A stretch of 64,000 nucleotides of DNA from Nemopilema nomurai (taxonomy: Eukaryota; Cnidaria; Scyphozoa; Rhizostomeae; Rhizostomatidae), in NCBI GenBank assembly GCA_003864495.1, contig ML133499.1:2170001-2234000 (forward strand). The letters are read 5' to 3'. Position 1 is the stretch's first letter, and the number at the start of each line of letters is the position of its first letter. The notes beneath the pieces were generated by a model, which was not told the origin of the DNA, searched no databases, and saw only the letters and a list, made by a program, of their open reading frames with translations. Positions 43,319-54,300 of this stretch are shown here, in pieces. The translations under genes and the position numbers were made by a program.

Positions 43319-46300
43319 TTATGGCCCAGGAATCAGACCCCAGCTGCATATTTTTTGCTGTAGCTGCAGGCATGATTCATTGATGGTTGTAAAGCCATTA
43401 AAGCTCTCTGTGCTGTTTTCATCGCCATATCCATTGTCATCGGCAGATCCATTTGGAGCTCTTTTGTCTCTGACATTGAAAATTCTTGTAGCTGCTGCAT
43501 TGGACAGTAATTTGATGGCACTTTCGATTTCAGCTGTGCAAAGTAGGCATTTGTTTTCATTTCCATCACCCAAGCATTCAGTATGGTATGAGTGGCCACA
43601 TCCATGCATTATTTTGAAGGATCTGCTTTCTTTTGTGCAGTTTTGAAGATCACATCTCCTGTAAGGATTTTGATTACACTACTTATTGCTGATTTTTAAA
43701 GACTTCTCTTTATTCACTTGTGGGAGTTAACAATGGATCATGGTGGAAAAGATGTTGGGCATTGGTTCAATATCTTCCTTACTATTTATCAAAGGTCATT
43801 TAAAAATGAGGGCTGTGTAATATCTGACACTATATAGGAAACCTATCATTGTTATGGTTCTCTATAAAATAATGGTTATTATATAGAAGAGGCATTCTTT
43901 AACTCAAACCTGCTTGGGTGTGGCTCTTTACCAGCAAATTGGAATCCAAGTGGAAGGACTTGTGTTGATAAGACAGCATCATCTCCATAGATACTTGGCA
44001 TCTTCCAGTAACACATGGATTTCTGTTTACCTTTTGGCCTTTTAACGTTTGTAGCTTGGTTCGAGTGCTGTCTGATGTCATCCAGGATGCTGATTAAGAA
44101 TTTGGCTGCCTGAAAGAGTTTGAGTATCTCCATTTCTGTTCTTTTCAAATTTGTCTTTCTGGGCATTACAAAAATTGATTCAAAATCAGATGATGTTGTT
44201 TTGGATGCATCAAGTGCTTTGGCCTTTTCACGCAAGTGTCCCCACTGTCACAGTGCCGAGTTTATGCTCTCAAAATAGAATGGAAATTTTCGACTGGATA
44301 TTCATCAATTACATTCAAATGATTAAGGATGAGCTGAAAAAGTGGATGACCTATTTGTTTCCAATATAAAAAGTTGCTTAGCCAGACAAGAGGAGCTTTG
44401 TTGTAGTGGCGTCTTCGAAAGCAAAAAAACATTATCCAGCACCTGAAAATTGAGTCAACAAAGAGCTCAGTTTGACCACTTTTGAAAATGATAGAATAGA
44501 TGGACAGAACAAGTGGAAGATAGTTGTCAAGAAGGTTGAGGAGAGTCAAGTACTGGATGTCTTTACATTGTGAAAAAGCAACAAACACCTGATTCCTTAT
44601 CAATGTCCAGCCACCATAAACAATTTCCTCTATCAAAGATATCCTCCATGCTTGTGGTTTGCTTGATAGTATTTTAGTGTCACCAAAGATGTATGAAAAA
44701 GCTCTTTTGAAGAAATCAATGTCGAGAAGACAGACAGACTCTTTTGCATTTAGTTGCATGGGTAGGGGACCGATGAATGGAATTATATTTCTTAAAGATG
44801 ACGGTACATCACAAGGAAGATTGTATAGGATCTGCCTGACATAAAACTGAGCTGGCCAGTCTCCAGGTTGAGGACAGATAAAGTGATCTTGGTATTGCAA
44901 TAGGCCACGGTGAGTAGTGTGTTTGAGGGCTTGCAAAAAATTTCAAAATTCTTCAATGGCAATTCAAGTTCATCTAACAGTCTGCATTGCTGCATTCGTC
45001 TCATGTCTCTCCTTTGCTGCATAGCTTGATAGTCGTGGATCTAAAGTCTCTTTCTCTCTTTTTCAGGGTCAAAAAATTCTGCAGTTATCCATAAGGGCAT
45101 GGTGGAGGCAAAGGTAGAAGATACTTTGTACATGTTTTCACTGGCGAATTGAGAAAGTAGGTTGCTGCTAATACCATCTGTGTGGTTTCCATTGGATGAT
45201 ATTGCACGTATTCCTGGAAACTTTTTTAACAGAATTGTAGCCAAACTTCTGGCATCAGAGGTTTTCAAATCTTTTGGACGTCTTTTGGTATGAATATTTG
45301 TGTAGTCATCTATAAGTAGAATTAGAAGTTCTCCATTTGTGACAGCCTCATTTATGTATTCAAAAACAGCATTGTTGTGTTTCTCCATATTTTTATGTAC
45401 ACTACGTCTTTGTGTTTTCTTAGAGACTGCAACCCCACATTGATTGAGGATTGAATAACCTGCTTCACTGATCCCTTTGTTAACAACCTGTGTAGAAAGA
45501 ATCCTTTGAAACCAGTTTGTCTTCTGTGACTGGCCAAACATGAAGATAAAAAGAATTGCAACAACTTTCTTTTCATTAGACATTTTTTTCTTATCTGATT
45601 GGCCCACACAAGACATGGCATTCAAAATGGCATCAAAGATTTTTGTTGCTCCTGTCTGCTTGCAAAGTTCTTTCACTTTTAATGGATTGAAAGATGGTTG
45701 TTGATCATCACTGCTGTACAAGGACCAAAAATGTTCTCTGCAAAGCCTTACTTCTTCTTGCAAATCTGCACTACTTGAAACAGTTTCTTGAAATTTATCA
45801 ACAATTGACATGTCTATGTACATCAGATTGTTTGCCACCTCTACTGGACCTTGACCAGGAAAGTACTGCAATGCACTTTTGAATTGGGAACATATTTTGC
45901 AAGGTTTTCTGGGACTAAATAATATGTTTTGTCACCTATAAACACCTTTTCAAATGTTGGACCTTCTTGTGAAACAGTTTCTTATTTGGTGATGTCGCTG
46001 GAGTAGTGTTTCTTCCTGGGAAGCATTATCTGTGCTTTGGGACAATTCTGACTGGCTTGATTCAAATTCGCTTAGAATTTCTTTCATCTAGTATTGAATG
46101 ATATACTCTAGATCAGAAAAATGACCAGTATGACTTTAATGTTTTTCAAAATTTCTGAACCCCCACCCCTAATACTTACCCCCTGCACCCCCCTCAGAAG
46201 GCCCCCACTCTTGAACTTAAAATTGTTATGATTATAATAATGACAGAATTTCATTGAAAAAGATATATATATTCCATTGCAGTGGCACAAACCACTTTTG

Positions 46301-46640
46301 TTCTCATTGTAAAAATTATTGTTAAAGATTATGGTCATGTGTGTCATATATGTTTCTCTAATACTTACAATTTGGTAAGATGGCAAGCTTTGATAATTGC
46401 CTGGAAGCTTGCAGGTATACGACCTCTTCTTGAAACAGCTCCTCAGGCAGTCCGTACACAACGAATCTCTGATCCTTCTTCCGCCTCTTTGCGGAAATGC
46501 CTTGAAAAAGACATTGTTACGACCTACTTTTCCGTGCAGATTGAAAATATGCGCTTTTACTTTCCCATGTACCGTGTTCAGCGTTGCCAGAAGTTTTTCC
46601 GAATTTTCCCAATTTTACTTTAACCATGGAAACATTTGTT
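43319..46640 (-). pseudogene. Large unrecognised protein of the long-TIR transposon, with C-terminal RING-like finger
   Basis: Minus-strand order: a Cys-rich exon (CTDCLRSCFKKRSYTCKLPG) ending at a GTAAGT donor near 46376; then, from about 45960, a ~700-residue region across several shifts. Motifs: FGQSQKTNWFQRIL, LLILLIDDYTNIHTKRRPKD, WITAEFFDPEKERKRL, NIIPFIGPLPMQL, YGGWTLIRNQVFVAFSQC, KDIQYLTLLNLLDNYLPLVL, FRCWIMFFCFRRRHYNKAPL, IDEYPVENFHSILRA, QVLPLGFQF. After a clear acceptor at 43659, a RING-like finger follows (CDLQNCTKES, MHGCGHSYHTECL, CLLCTAEIE). The same motif series occurs in the 49.3-51.0 kb copy. Placement between TIRs suggests a transposase; no known fold is assigned. Confidence 0.7.
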
Positions 46641-46691
46641 TACAAAATTTTTTCAATTATGGCGTCATTTAAATTTCCCGCCATCCCATAA

Positions 46692-47159
46692 AGCACGTGA
46701 TATTTTCCCGCCACTCTCTGTTGAAGAGTTACGTGCTGTCTCCATTGATTAAATTCTAGTCCAGTGGCAAATGCAAAAGCATCTTATTTCCAAAAAATTG
46801 GTATAATTTATGGTTATATTGGCAAGAAAACAGAAATTTCAATAAAGAAGGTGGATAATGTCGAGGGAGTGGTAAGTACAACTTGCACTGTATTTGAATA
46901 GCGATATTTCTTCAACCGAGAAAGATCGAGCAAATGTTCGCGATAGATTTTTAGATATAAGATTCAAGAGTAGTTTAGTCGAAAAAAGTAACCAAAATAT
47001 GCTAGCAAATTTTACACCGGGTTTTTTAAACAAGGAATGGTTAAAATGCTGTAAATTGGCCTTCTGAGGTTGATTCTTGCAACGTGATTGGTGTATTGCC
47101 TGGAGGATTCCCAGGAAGGGGATCTCGCCAACAACCAATCAAGATTTGTCTGCTATGCT
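46692..47159 (-). repeat. Right long TIR arm of the unrecognised transposon
   Basis: This is the inverted partner of 42057-42512. On the minus strand its inner end carries an ATG followed by ETARNSSTESGGKISRAL, just upstream of the gene. It may supply the promoter, leader or first exon. Confidence 0.88.
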
Positions 47160-47253
47160 GCGTTTCCCATCTAAAAGAAAGGTGTGGCCAAAACTACATG
47201 TTGTTTTATTTGGAAAAGTAATACCAGTCTGTCAGCGCTACGCACGGCCCTTG

Positions 47254-47870
47254 AGCATTGCATATGTTCTACAGTTGTATTATCTTTATAAAATATCATT
47301 ACATATAAACAACACACATAGAATATATGTAACATTGTGTATGTTCATCATAATTGGTACATGTACTATCTTTACATTAAATCATTGTCAATTATACACA
47401 TACAATATATGTAACATTGTGTATGTTCAACAGTATTGCTACATGTATTATCTTGACATAATAACATTGTATACTACACACATAGAATATATGTAACATT
47501 GTGCATATTCATTAGTATTGGTACATGTATTTTCTTTACATAATATCATTATATACCACACACATAGAATATATGTAACATTGTGCATGTTCATTAGTAT
47601 TGGTACATGTATTTTCTTTACATAATATCATTATATACCACACACATAGAATATATGTAACATTGTGCATGTTCAACAGTATTGCTACATGTATTATCTT
47701 GACATAATAACATTGTATACTACCTACTTAGAATATATGTAATATTGTGTATATTAAACAGTATAGGTACATGCATTATTTTTACATAATATCATTGTAT
47801 ACTATACATATAGAATACATGTAACATTGTGTATGTTTGACAGTATTGGTAAATTTACAAAATATAAACT
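47254..47870. repeat. 82-bp minisatellite, about 7 units (continues from 37240)
   Basis: The anchor GAATATATGTAACATTGTG recurs at 47321, 47403, 47485, 47568, 47649, 47731 and 47813, a spacing of 81-83 bp. At least two subtypes alternate (ACAGTATTGCTACATG and TTAGTATTGGTACATG). One or two further diverged units precede hAT copy 2 at 37240-37329, so the hAT interrupts the array. Confidence 0.9.
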
Positions 47871-47924
47871 GCACACAAAGAATATAGAAGTAAGATAGCT
47901 TAGACAAAGACAGATATATATTAA

Positions 47925-47930
<6 letters not shown>

Positions 47931-47967
<37 letters not shown>
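47931..47967. repeat. (TA)n microsatellite
   Basis: A run of TA/GTA dinucleotides next to the minisatellite array. Confidence 0.9.
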
Positions 47968-47970
<3 letters not shown>

Positions 47971-48019
47971 TACAAGTAATTAATTTATTATCATTAGGCT
48001 CTACTAAAAATAGTAAAAA

Positions 48020-48560
48020 ATTAGTAAGTAGGCAGCAAACAGGTACAACCTGATTAGCAGTTCAATGCAATGATAATGGTAGAACACCGTCAAGGAGATG
48101 GTATTTTTTAACCCTTCAAATGGCACATTCCACATGAATGCGTACTGAAGCAATGCGGGCAGTTTCTTCAGTCTCATTTGCTGTGGGTTGAATTGTTTAC
48201 CTTAGGAAGGTGGGATATTGAAGGTCACACCAGGAGTAAGAATATCTTTGATATCAAAGCCACAGTCAGCCATAAGGTATCGCCATCCTCAAGAAGTGCT
48301 AAAACACCTGACTTGAGAGTGATTTCTTTATCAGTGACCTTGCCAGACCATAACATCGAGACAAGGGTAATTAAGCCAGAGGGAGATATGCCAACTAGAA
48401 CTTTCCACGTATTGTGGTACTTATAATCGGACCATGTTTGTGACTGTGCTTTCATAGATGATGGAACGTCTGCAAAGATTTCTGTGCAGTCAGTTATTAA
48501 TCTTGTTGTGATGAACTGGGGAATACTTCAAATTCAAAACGTGCTGACGGAAGCATAGCG
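48020..48560 (-). pseudogene. THAP-DDE transposase remnant, copy 3
   Basis: The minus strand reads RLITDCTEIFADVPSSMKAQ (first Asp), SQTWSDYKYHNTWKVLVGIS, PSGLITLVSMLWSGKVTDKE, LLEDGDTL, then a frame break where LMADRGF is expected. It continues through DILTPGVTFNIPP and RIHVE-containing sequence (48140-48120; Glu kept). These are the DDE core blocks of copies 1 and 2. The THAP and helical domains are not found upstream. It converges with the YqaJ fragment at 36.3-37.1 kb once hAT copy 2 is discounted. Confidence 0.72.
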
Positions 48561-49299
48561 GAGTTTTGTTTCGTCCAATCAGATGCCCATTCTATCCAGT
48601 TTCCTACAAAATCAAATTTTGAGTAATAAGTCTAAAAATCTTAACCCTACGATCAATTTTGAAAATGTGTTGCAGCTAAAACGGATTTTTTTTCATTAAT
48701 GTAAATAACCCTTATAATCCGTAAAAAATAAAGCCCTCTGATGCGGATATTGAGATACTGCCCAAATCCAAGGCACCAATGCGAGGGAAGGGGATCTCCA
48801 TTGTGTCGTGACTATGCAAATTAGAGAGCCACTTAATTATTACGAAGTCCACCCGAGATGGTAGTTGGTCTCTGCGAGACATTGGCCCAAATTTCAGTTG
48901 ACAAGCGAGTTTTATACCTAGCTAACAGGCAACTCATCTTTTTATAGCACAGTGATTAGTTTTCCAGAGAAAACGTTTTCGGTGGATGCCATTTGAGCAG
49001 CTGCTGCTAGTACAAGAATCGTTGGACTTCGTAACAGCAAGTTACGAAAAAGAGAGCTCTGTCGTAAAACAGATTCTGAAATTACAGAGACACTAAGTAA
49101 CCCCAGCCAAAAAGTCATCTTAAGCTCCCAAGTAAACTGACATGCAAGAAACAGACAATGATTTTGAGACACTGGAGAAAGACGGTAGTTTTGCGCAACA
49201 AGAAATTAGTAATGCTGAAATTAATTTGAAATCTCAAGTCTCAAAAATAAAATGAAAGTTTTTCCAAATGTTTGGTGGAAAATGGCGAACCAATTACTG
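48561..49299. other. Degenerate region before the second unrecognised gene
   Basis: No uninterrupted frame is visible. GGCCCAAATTTCAG near 48885 and AGGGGATCTCC near 48800 faintly resemble words of the long TIR arms at 42.1 and 47.1 kb, but no extended match is seen. The 5' part of the gene at 49300-51047 may be decayed here. Confidence 0.3.
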
Positions 49300-51047
49300 A
49301 TCCAGCTGAATTTAAAAACTTGGTTATGATGCAGGGGCAACAACCGTTTTTGAAACAATAGTAGAAGCCATGTCAATAGACAGACAAACAAAAATCGTTG
49401 AAAAAGGAGCTGTTTCAATTATATATAGCCTTGTCTACGGTCAGTCGCAAAGGGCTAACTGGTTTCAAGTGGCAACTGCCAGGACTCTTAGAGGCTTTGG
49501 GAATACAAGTAAGGGCATGGAAACCCTCCATAATATGGGTTTTACAGCACACCCACACACAGTGATTAACACAAATGAAGGCATTGCTGCAAATCATAGC
49601 AAAAACTGTGAATGTTTTTTTTCAAAATGCAGCAGAAAAAGGTCATATGGTGGTGATTTTCATAGATGACTACCATAATATCCATGCTAATCGACGTGCC
49701 ACTACTTCTGCAACATCACATCACTCACATGGCAACATTTCTATTGAAGTCATTCCCAAGTGTTGAAGCATTCGCCATGCAACCCTTCCAGTCAATAACA
49801 TGAAGCCAGCAAACTTTAAGAACTGAAAAAGTGTTCTTGACAACAACATTGACTTGTTATCAAAGAGCTATGTTGGTGTAATGCCAGACTGGGTGAAAGC
49901 AGAGTTTTTTTACCCTGAATAAGAAAGGCATAGGTTGTTTATCCATGATTACCAAATAATGATACAGCTAAGATCTATGGACAACTGCAAGCTAGTTGAC
50001 TCAATAGAGATGCCACTAAAATCTTATGACAATTTTCGCACTGCTTGAAAACGGATTGCCATTATACCTTCAAAGATATCTTGTTCCTCTTGTTCGTGAT
50101 TGGCCTGCTCAGTTCTTTGTTCGTCAAGTTGTGTATAACAAAGATGATACATTATCTCATCAATGTCGCAATATTGTTCCTTTCATAGGCCCATAACATA
50201 TTTCATTAAATTCAAGAGAAATTGTCTTCATAAAATTCCATGCTGTCTTTGCTGAGCTGTATTCATTCTTGTTTGACACAAAAAATCCATTATCCAAAAA
50301 GCCTAAGCCATACATAATTTCATTCTTGTTGGAAGTGCTATATGGTGGTTGGACATTAGTTAGAGATGATATCATTGCTGCCTTTCTAAATTGTAAAGAT
50401 ATCGAATATCTTACATTACTCAATCTCATTGACACCTTCATTCCAATGACACTGAGTATTTACCAATGGTATTCAAAAGTAACATGGCAACTGAGTATTA
50501 TCAATCTTTATTTCGTTGCTGGGTCATGTTTCTTGTGTTCAGGAGAAGACATTATGACAAGGCTCCTTTGATAGCTCTTTCCAACATTGAGTACTGGAAA
50601 TTGGTTGGGCATCCAATCATCATTCCAATCTCTTCCTCTCTTCCAGCTCTTGATGAATACCCTGTTGAAAATTTTCACTCGTTATTAAGGGCTAGGACCA
50701 CAGAGACAGATAATGCTGAAAAAATAGCATGCAAGGCCAAAGAAATTGATGCACTGAAGCATGAGCTCCAGGACTTTGGAGCAACATTTGTGCCACCAAG
50801 GAGGCCAACATATAGTAGAAAGAGCATCGATAATTTGAAGGTTAAGACAGCAGAATTTCTAACAGAGAACTTTGCCAAATTGAGCGCTGACATGGGACAA
50901 GCATCAAAAGTTACCAAAACAAAGTGGAGGTTACCAAACTTATTTGGGCAGAATGTTGTAGGTGATGAGTTGCTTCCTACTGGCTACATGTGTGAGGCAA
51001 ATGCCCCAAATCCAAATCGTTATGGTGCTACAGTAACTTTAGTCTAG
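49300..51047 (+). pseudogene. Second copy of the unrecognised long-TIR transposon protein
   Basis: Plus-strand blocks follow the same order as the gene at 43.3-46.6 kb: YDAGATTVFETIVEAMS, YGQSQRANWFQVA, HMVVIFIDDYHNIHANRR, MPDWVKAEFFYPE, IHDYQIMIQLRS, YGGWTLVRDDIIAAF, CKDIEYLTLLNLIDTFIPM, FRCWVMFLVFRRRHYDKAPL, LDEYPVENFHSLLRAR, KWRLPNLFGQNVVGDELLPT. The best preserved frame is 50466-51047. At least six stops or shifts disable it, and no RING-like exon or TIRs are found. Roughly half of the aligned residues look identical, so it is an older subfamily. Confidence 0.7.
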
Positions 51048-51310
51048 GAATCTGATTTTGTTGAGCTATTACATTGGTATATATAATTTTACTGCAGGTA
51101 TACCTCTTCATAAAAGATATATATATATACACATACTTATTTAATTCTGACATTTTGTAGCACCACATCCTGTTGCTTCTTATTTTTCATAATTCTTGAC
51201 CAATATTTGTGTTTTATTACCACATTAGAGCAACAAAACCACATCAAAGTAACAACCAAAGAAAAACCTAGGCGTGTTCAGGCACTGCGGAGCAGGGGTG
51301 CTGGGGGCTA

Positions 51311-51383
51311 TACGCTACGTAAGCGGAAGCGATCTCTGATTGGCTGATAGCCGGCGTCCCTAGCTACGTGGTGGTTACGGGAT
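51311..51383 (+). repeat. ISL2EU-2 left TIR (with a 12-nt excess)
   Basis: It matches the right TIR except for one extra A and about 11 extra nucleotides containing GGCTGATAGCC, a small hairpin. Confidence 0.88.
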
Positions 51384-51387
51384 ACGC

Positions 51388-54300
51388 TTGCTCGACCAAG
51401 TAGCATCATTTGTAGTTATGGCGAACCAAGTTATTAGTCTGTCGGGATTGGTAAATTTCTTTCGTGATGATCAAAATGTTGTGAGTAAAGGTGAAACAAA
51501 ATATCATTCAGGTTTCGTCCTACAAGTGACAATTGATGGATTCGCTATAAAGGGTGTCGTTCGCGCGTCGATGAAAGATCGATCGTACAAAGTAGGCCTA
51601 AGCGTAAATGGAGAGGGGCTCATAACCTCAGCAGAATGTGAATGTCCTAGAGGACAGTGGTTATGTAGTCATATGGCTGCTACAGCCATTTATGTCAACA
51701 AAAAGGGCATGTCCAAAACAGATTTGCCTAATTCATGGATGCACAGCCTAAAAGCAAAGCAAAGAGGGAATCAGACGAAGACCATTTCGGACCTTTTCCC
51801 ACCGACGAAGCCCCATTACAAGGCTGCCTCCAGAAGCTTTACGGAAGCTGACCGAGAAAATTTCCACGATAGACTAGTTACCATGAACGTTGACTGTCCG
51901 TTTCGATGGATTCTCTCGCCTGAACCCGACACCAGTAAGGATTCAAAAGGACCACCTCTGATAGAAGATCTGCTGCCTCTCTTTGCCAGCAATAAGGAGC
52001 TATTTGTAAAAGAAGTAGCAGTGACAAGAAGCAACAAAGCTACAAAGCATGGGTTGCTGAAGCAACAAAGCTACAAAGTAAGAGTCATTTGTGGGGCCAG
52101 TATAGGAGACTGCGCTTAACTGGTAGCAACTTTGGCTTGGTGTTAGGAGCAGTTAAGCGAAATATGGAATTTAATAAGCAGTACCCGCCATCGCTTTTCA
52201 AAACTCTAAAAGGGGAGTACAACTTGATGAACAAGGACAGCATAATGTGGGGAGGAATGCACGAAGAAGTGGCATGCAAACAGTATGAAGAAAAAACAGG
52301 GAATAGAGTCACTTCAACTGGGCTGCATCTTTTCCAATGTGGATACCTTGGTTGTTCCCCAGATGGAATTATTTCTTCAAAAGAAATGGATGGTCCAGGA
52401 GCCCTGGAAATTAAATGCCCTTGGAAATACAAGGACTCTTCAATCAAGGAGATGATCGAGAAGGAAATGACTTCTCCATCCCATTTCAGACAATTTTATT
52501 TAACCCATGACCTGATGCTCAACAATTCACATAATTACTGGCATCAGGTCCTCAAACTCAAACTCAAACTCAAACTCAAAATCTTTATCAGCAAAAACAA
52601 ATGTTAATTACAATATACCAAGAATTAAAATTTAGAATACAAAAGTTAGCATTTTCAAAAATTTAATTAATTTATTACATCAGATAAAGTAGTTTGTTAT
52701 GCTGAAGGACACATGAGAAAAACTCGCCAGGAGCTATCGAGTCATATGTCCCAGTGACGTATTTAAACTGAAGATTATAATTTCCATTTCAGTTTGAAGT
52801 AGTCTATAACAGTAAGAGTAAAAAATTAAGGATGTAAGAGTATAGAAAAAAATATATATATATGTATACAGGCGGTAGGCTGGTAAATTTCACTGGTTAG
52901 GGATATGTTTAAAAAAGTAGAACGAATTCTTATGGCTTAGGAGTTCTGTAAAAGGTATAGTTTCATCATCTTTTTGAAGGCATTTTTGTTGCGGATATTC
53001 TTCAGTTCAATTGGCAAGGAGTTCCAATGCTTAACCCCATCAAATGTCAGAAAGTTTTTTTTGAAGTTTGTAGAGATAGAGGGAAGAGAAAAACCAAGAT
53101 CGGATGATTGTCTCGTATTATAGCAATGTAATTTACTAGTTTTGATGAATTCCTTTTGAAGAAAGTTACTATGATTTTCTTGGTTGATTTGAAACATAAA
53201 TTTCGCTGTTTCGAGCTTGTATAGATTTTCTAGGTTTAATAACTTGAAACGTTTAAAGATTGGCTCTGTGTGAGCTGTGTAAGAAGCAAAATCTATTACT
53301 CTGACAGCTTTACGTAGGGTTATTTTCAATGGTTCGAGAGTAGTCTTATTAGCACAGCCCCAGTTAAGAAGTCCATAAAGAACATGAGATTGAATAAAAG
53401 AGTTGTATAGTGTTACAAGGTGCTTTTTGGTATAAGATGTCTTAATTTATATAGGATACCAATACTTTTAGATACTTTGGTATTTAATTGGTTTATGTGG
53501 TGTTTCCAGTTAAGTTTGTCATCAATTAGTACACCAAGGTATTTTGAGGAGGTTTCTTGTTTTAGATTTTCGTCATTTATTTTAAGATTTACAATTCTAT
53601 TATTTTTATGAGGTCTTATTATGAGAAAATTTGATTTAGCTACATTGAGTGATAACTTATTAGCTAGAAGCCATTCAGAAACATTTTTCATCTCATAATT
53701 GACTGTTTGTTCAATTGTATCTAGGCTTTTATCAGCAAATAAAATACTCGTGTCATCAGCAAAGAGACGAAAATCAAGGACTTCGGAGGAGTTGTAAATA
53801 TCATTAATGTAAAGCAAGAAGAGGAGGGGGCCTAATATGCTTCCTTGAGGGACACCACAATTAATTTTCAATTCTGTAGAGTTCTCAGCATTCACAGTAA
53901 CAATTTGAGTTCTATTATCTAAGTGTGCTGTGACCTACTACTTTCCATAGTGCTCTTAGTAGTATACTATGGTTGACTGTATCAAATGCTTTGGACAAAT
54001 CGAGAAATATGCAGCATGTAAGATTACATGATGTAGATTATTTATGTTGTAGTTCCAGAATTGCTAGTGTAGTTGATTTATTTTTTTGAAACCCATATTG
54101 ATGTTCAAAGATGATATTGTGTTTATTTAAGAACTGAACCAAACGATGGTTCATTAATTTTTCAAGTATTTTACTAAATATAGGAAGAATTGAAATAGGA
54201 CGATAATTCCCAACTTCTTGCTTTGATTTGCTTTTGTAAATTGGTGTAACCTTGGCAAATTTTAGTTTGTCAGGGAATACTCCTTCAGTGAATGATGAGT

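Larger units (their letters stand above)
42057..47159 (-). mobile_element. Unrecognised 5.1-kb transposon with ~460-bp TIRs and 9-bp duplication
   Basis: The 9-bp direct repeat GCGTTTCCC (42048-42056 and 47160-47168) flanks long inverted arms (42057-42512 and 46692-47159) opening AGCATAGC and closing ATCACGTGCT. The arms are highly similar apart from scattered substitutions and small indels. Between them is one minus-strand gene of a family I do not recognise. Long arms and a 9-bp duplication recall Mutator-like or Zisupton-like elements, but the protein shows no MULE signature that I can name. It is nested in the 3' region of hAT copy 2. Confidence 0.85.
37338..47253 (+). mobile_element. hAT copy 2, 9.9 kb including two nested elements, 8-bp duplication AGCATTGC
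   Basis: AGCATTGC at 37330-37337 and 47254-47261 flanks termini CAGGGGCGGCGCGTA (left) and, reversed, CAAGGGCCGTGCGTA (right). Inside lies a hAT transposase gene (about 37806-40996). The 3' region then holds a 958-bp MITE and a 5.1-kb long-TIR transposon. Without these the hAT is about 3.8 kb, an ordinary size. It entered an 82-bp minisatellite, whose repeat pattern continues across the insertion. Confidence 0.88.
36327..48560. mobile_element. ISL2EU-type element copy 3, split by hAT copy 2
   Basis: A plus-strand YqaJ gene half (36327-37078) and a minus-strand DDE transposase remnant (48520-48020) converge, as in copies 1 and 2. The spacer is an 82-bp minisatellite that begins at about 37240 and continues at 47254, interrupted only by hAT copy 2. 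No TIRs are seen. The left end is lost at the old BEL fragment; the right end is undefined. Confidence 0.6.

Noticed and set aside
46839..47138. 99-residue minus-strand frame in the right TIR arm
   Set aside because: It lies wholly within the repeat arm, has no motif, and the left arm copy (42.1-42.5 kb) breaks it; treated as chance.
47260..47870. Possible CRISPR-like array
   Set aside because: The 82-bp units repeat over their whole length with no constant repeat/unique spacer alternation; it is an ordinary minisatellite in eukaryotic DNA.
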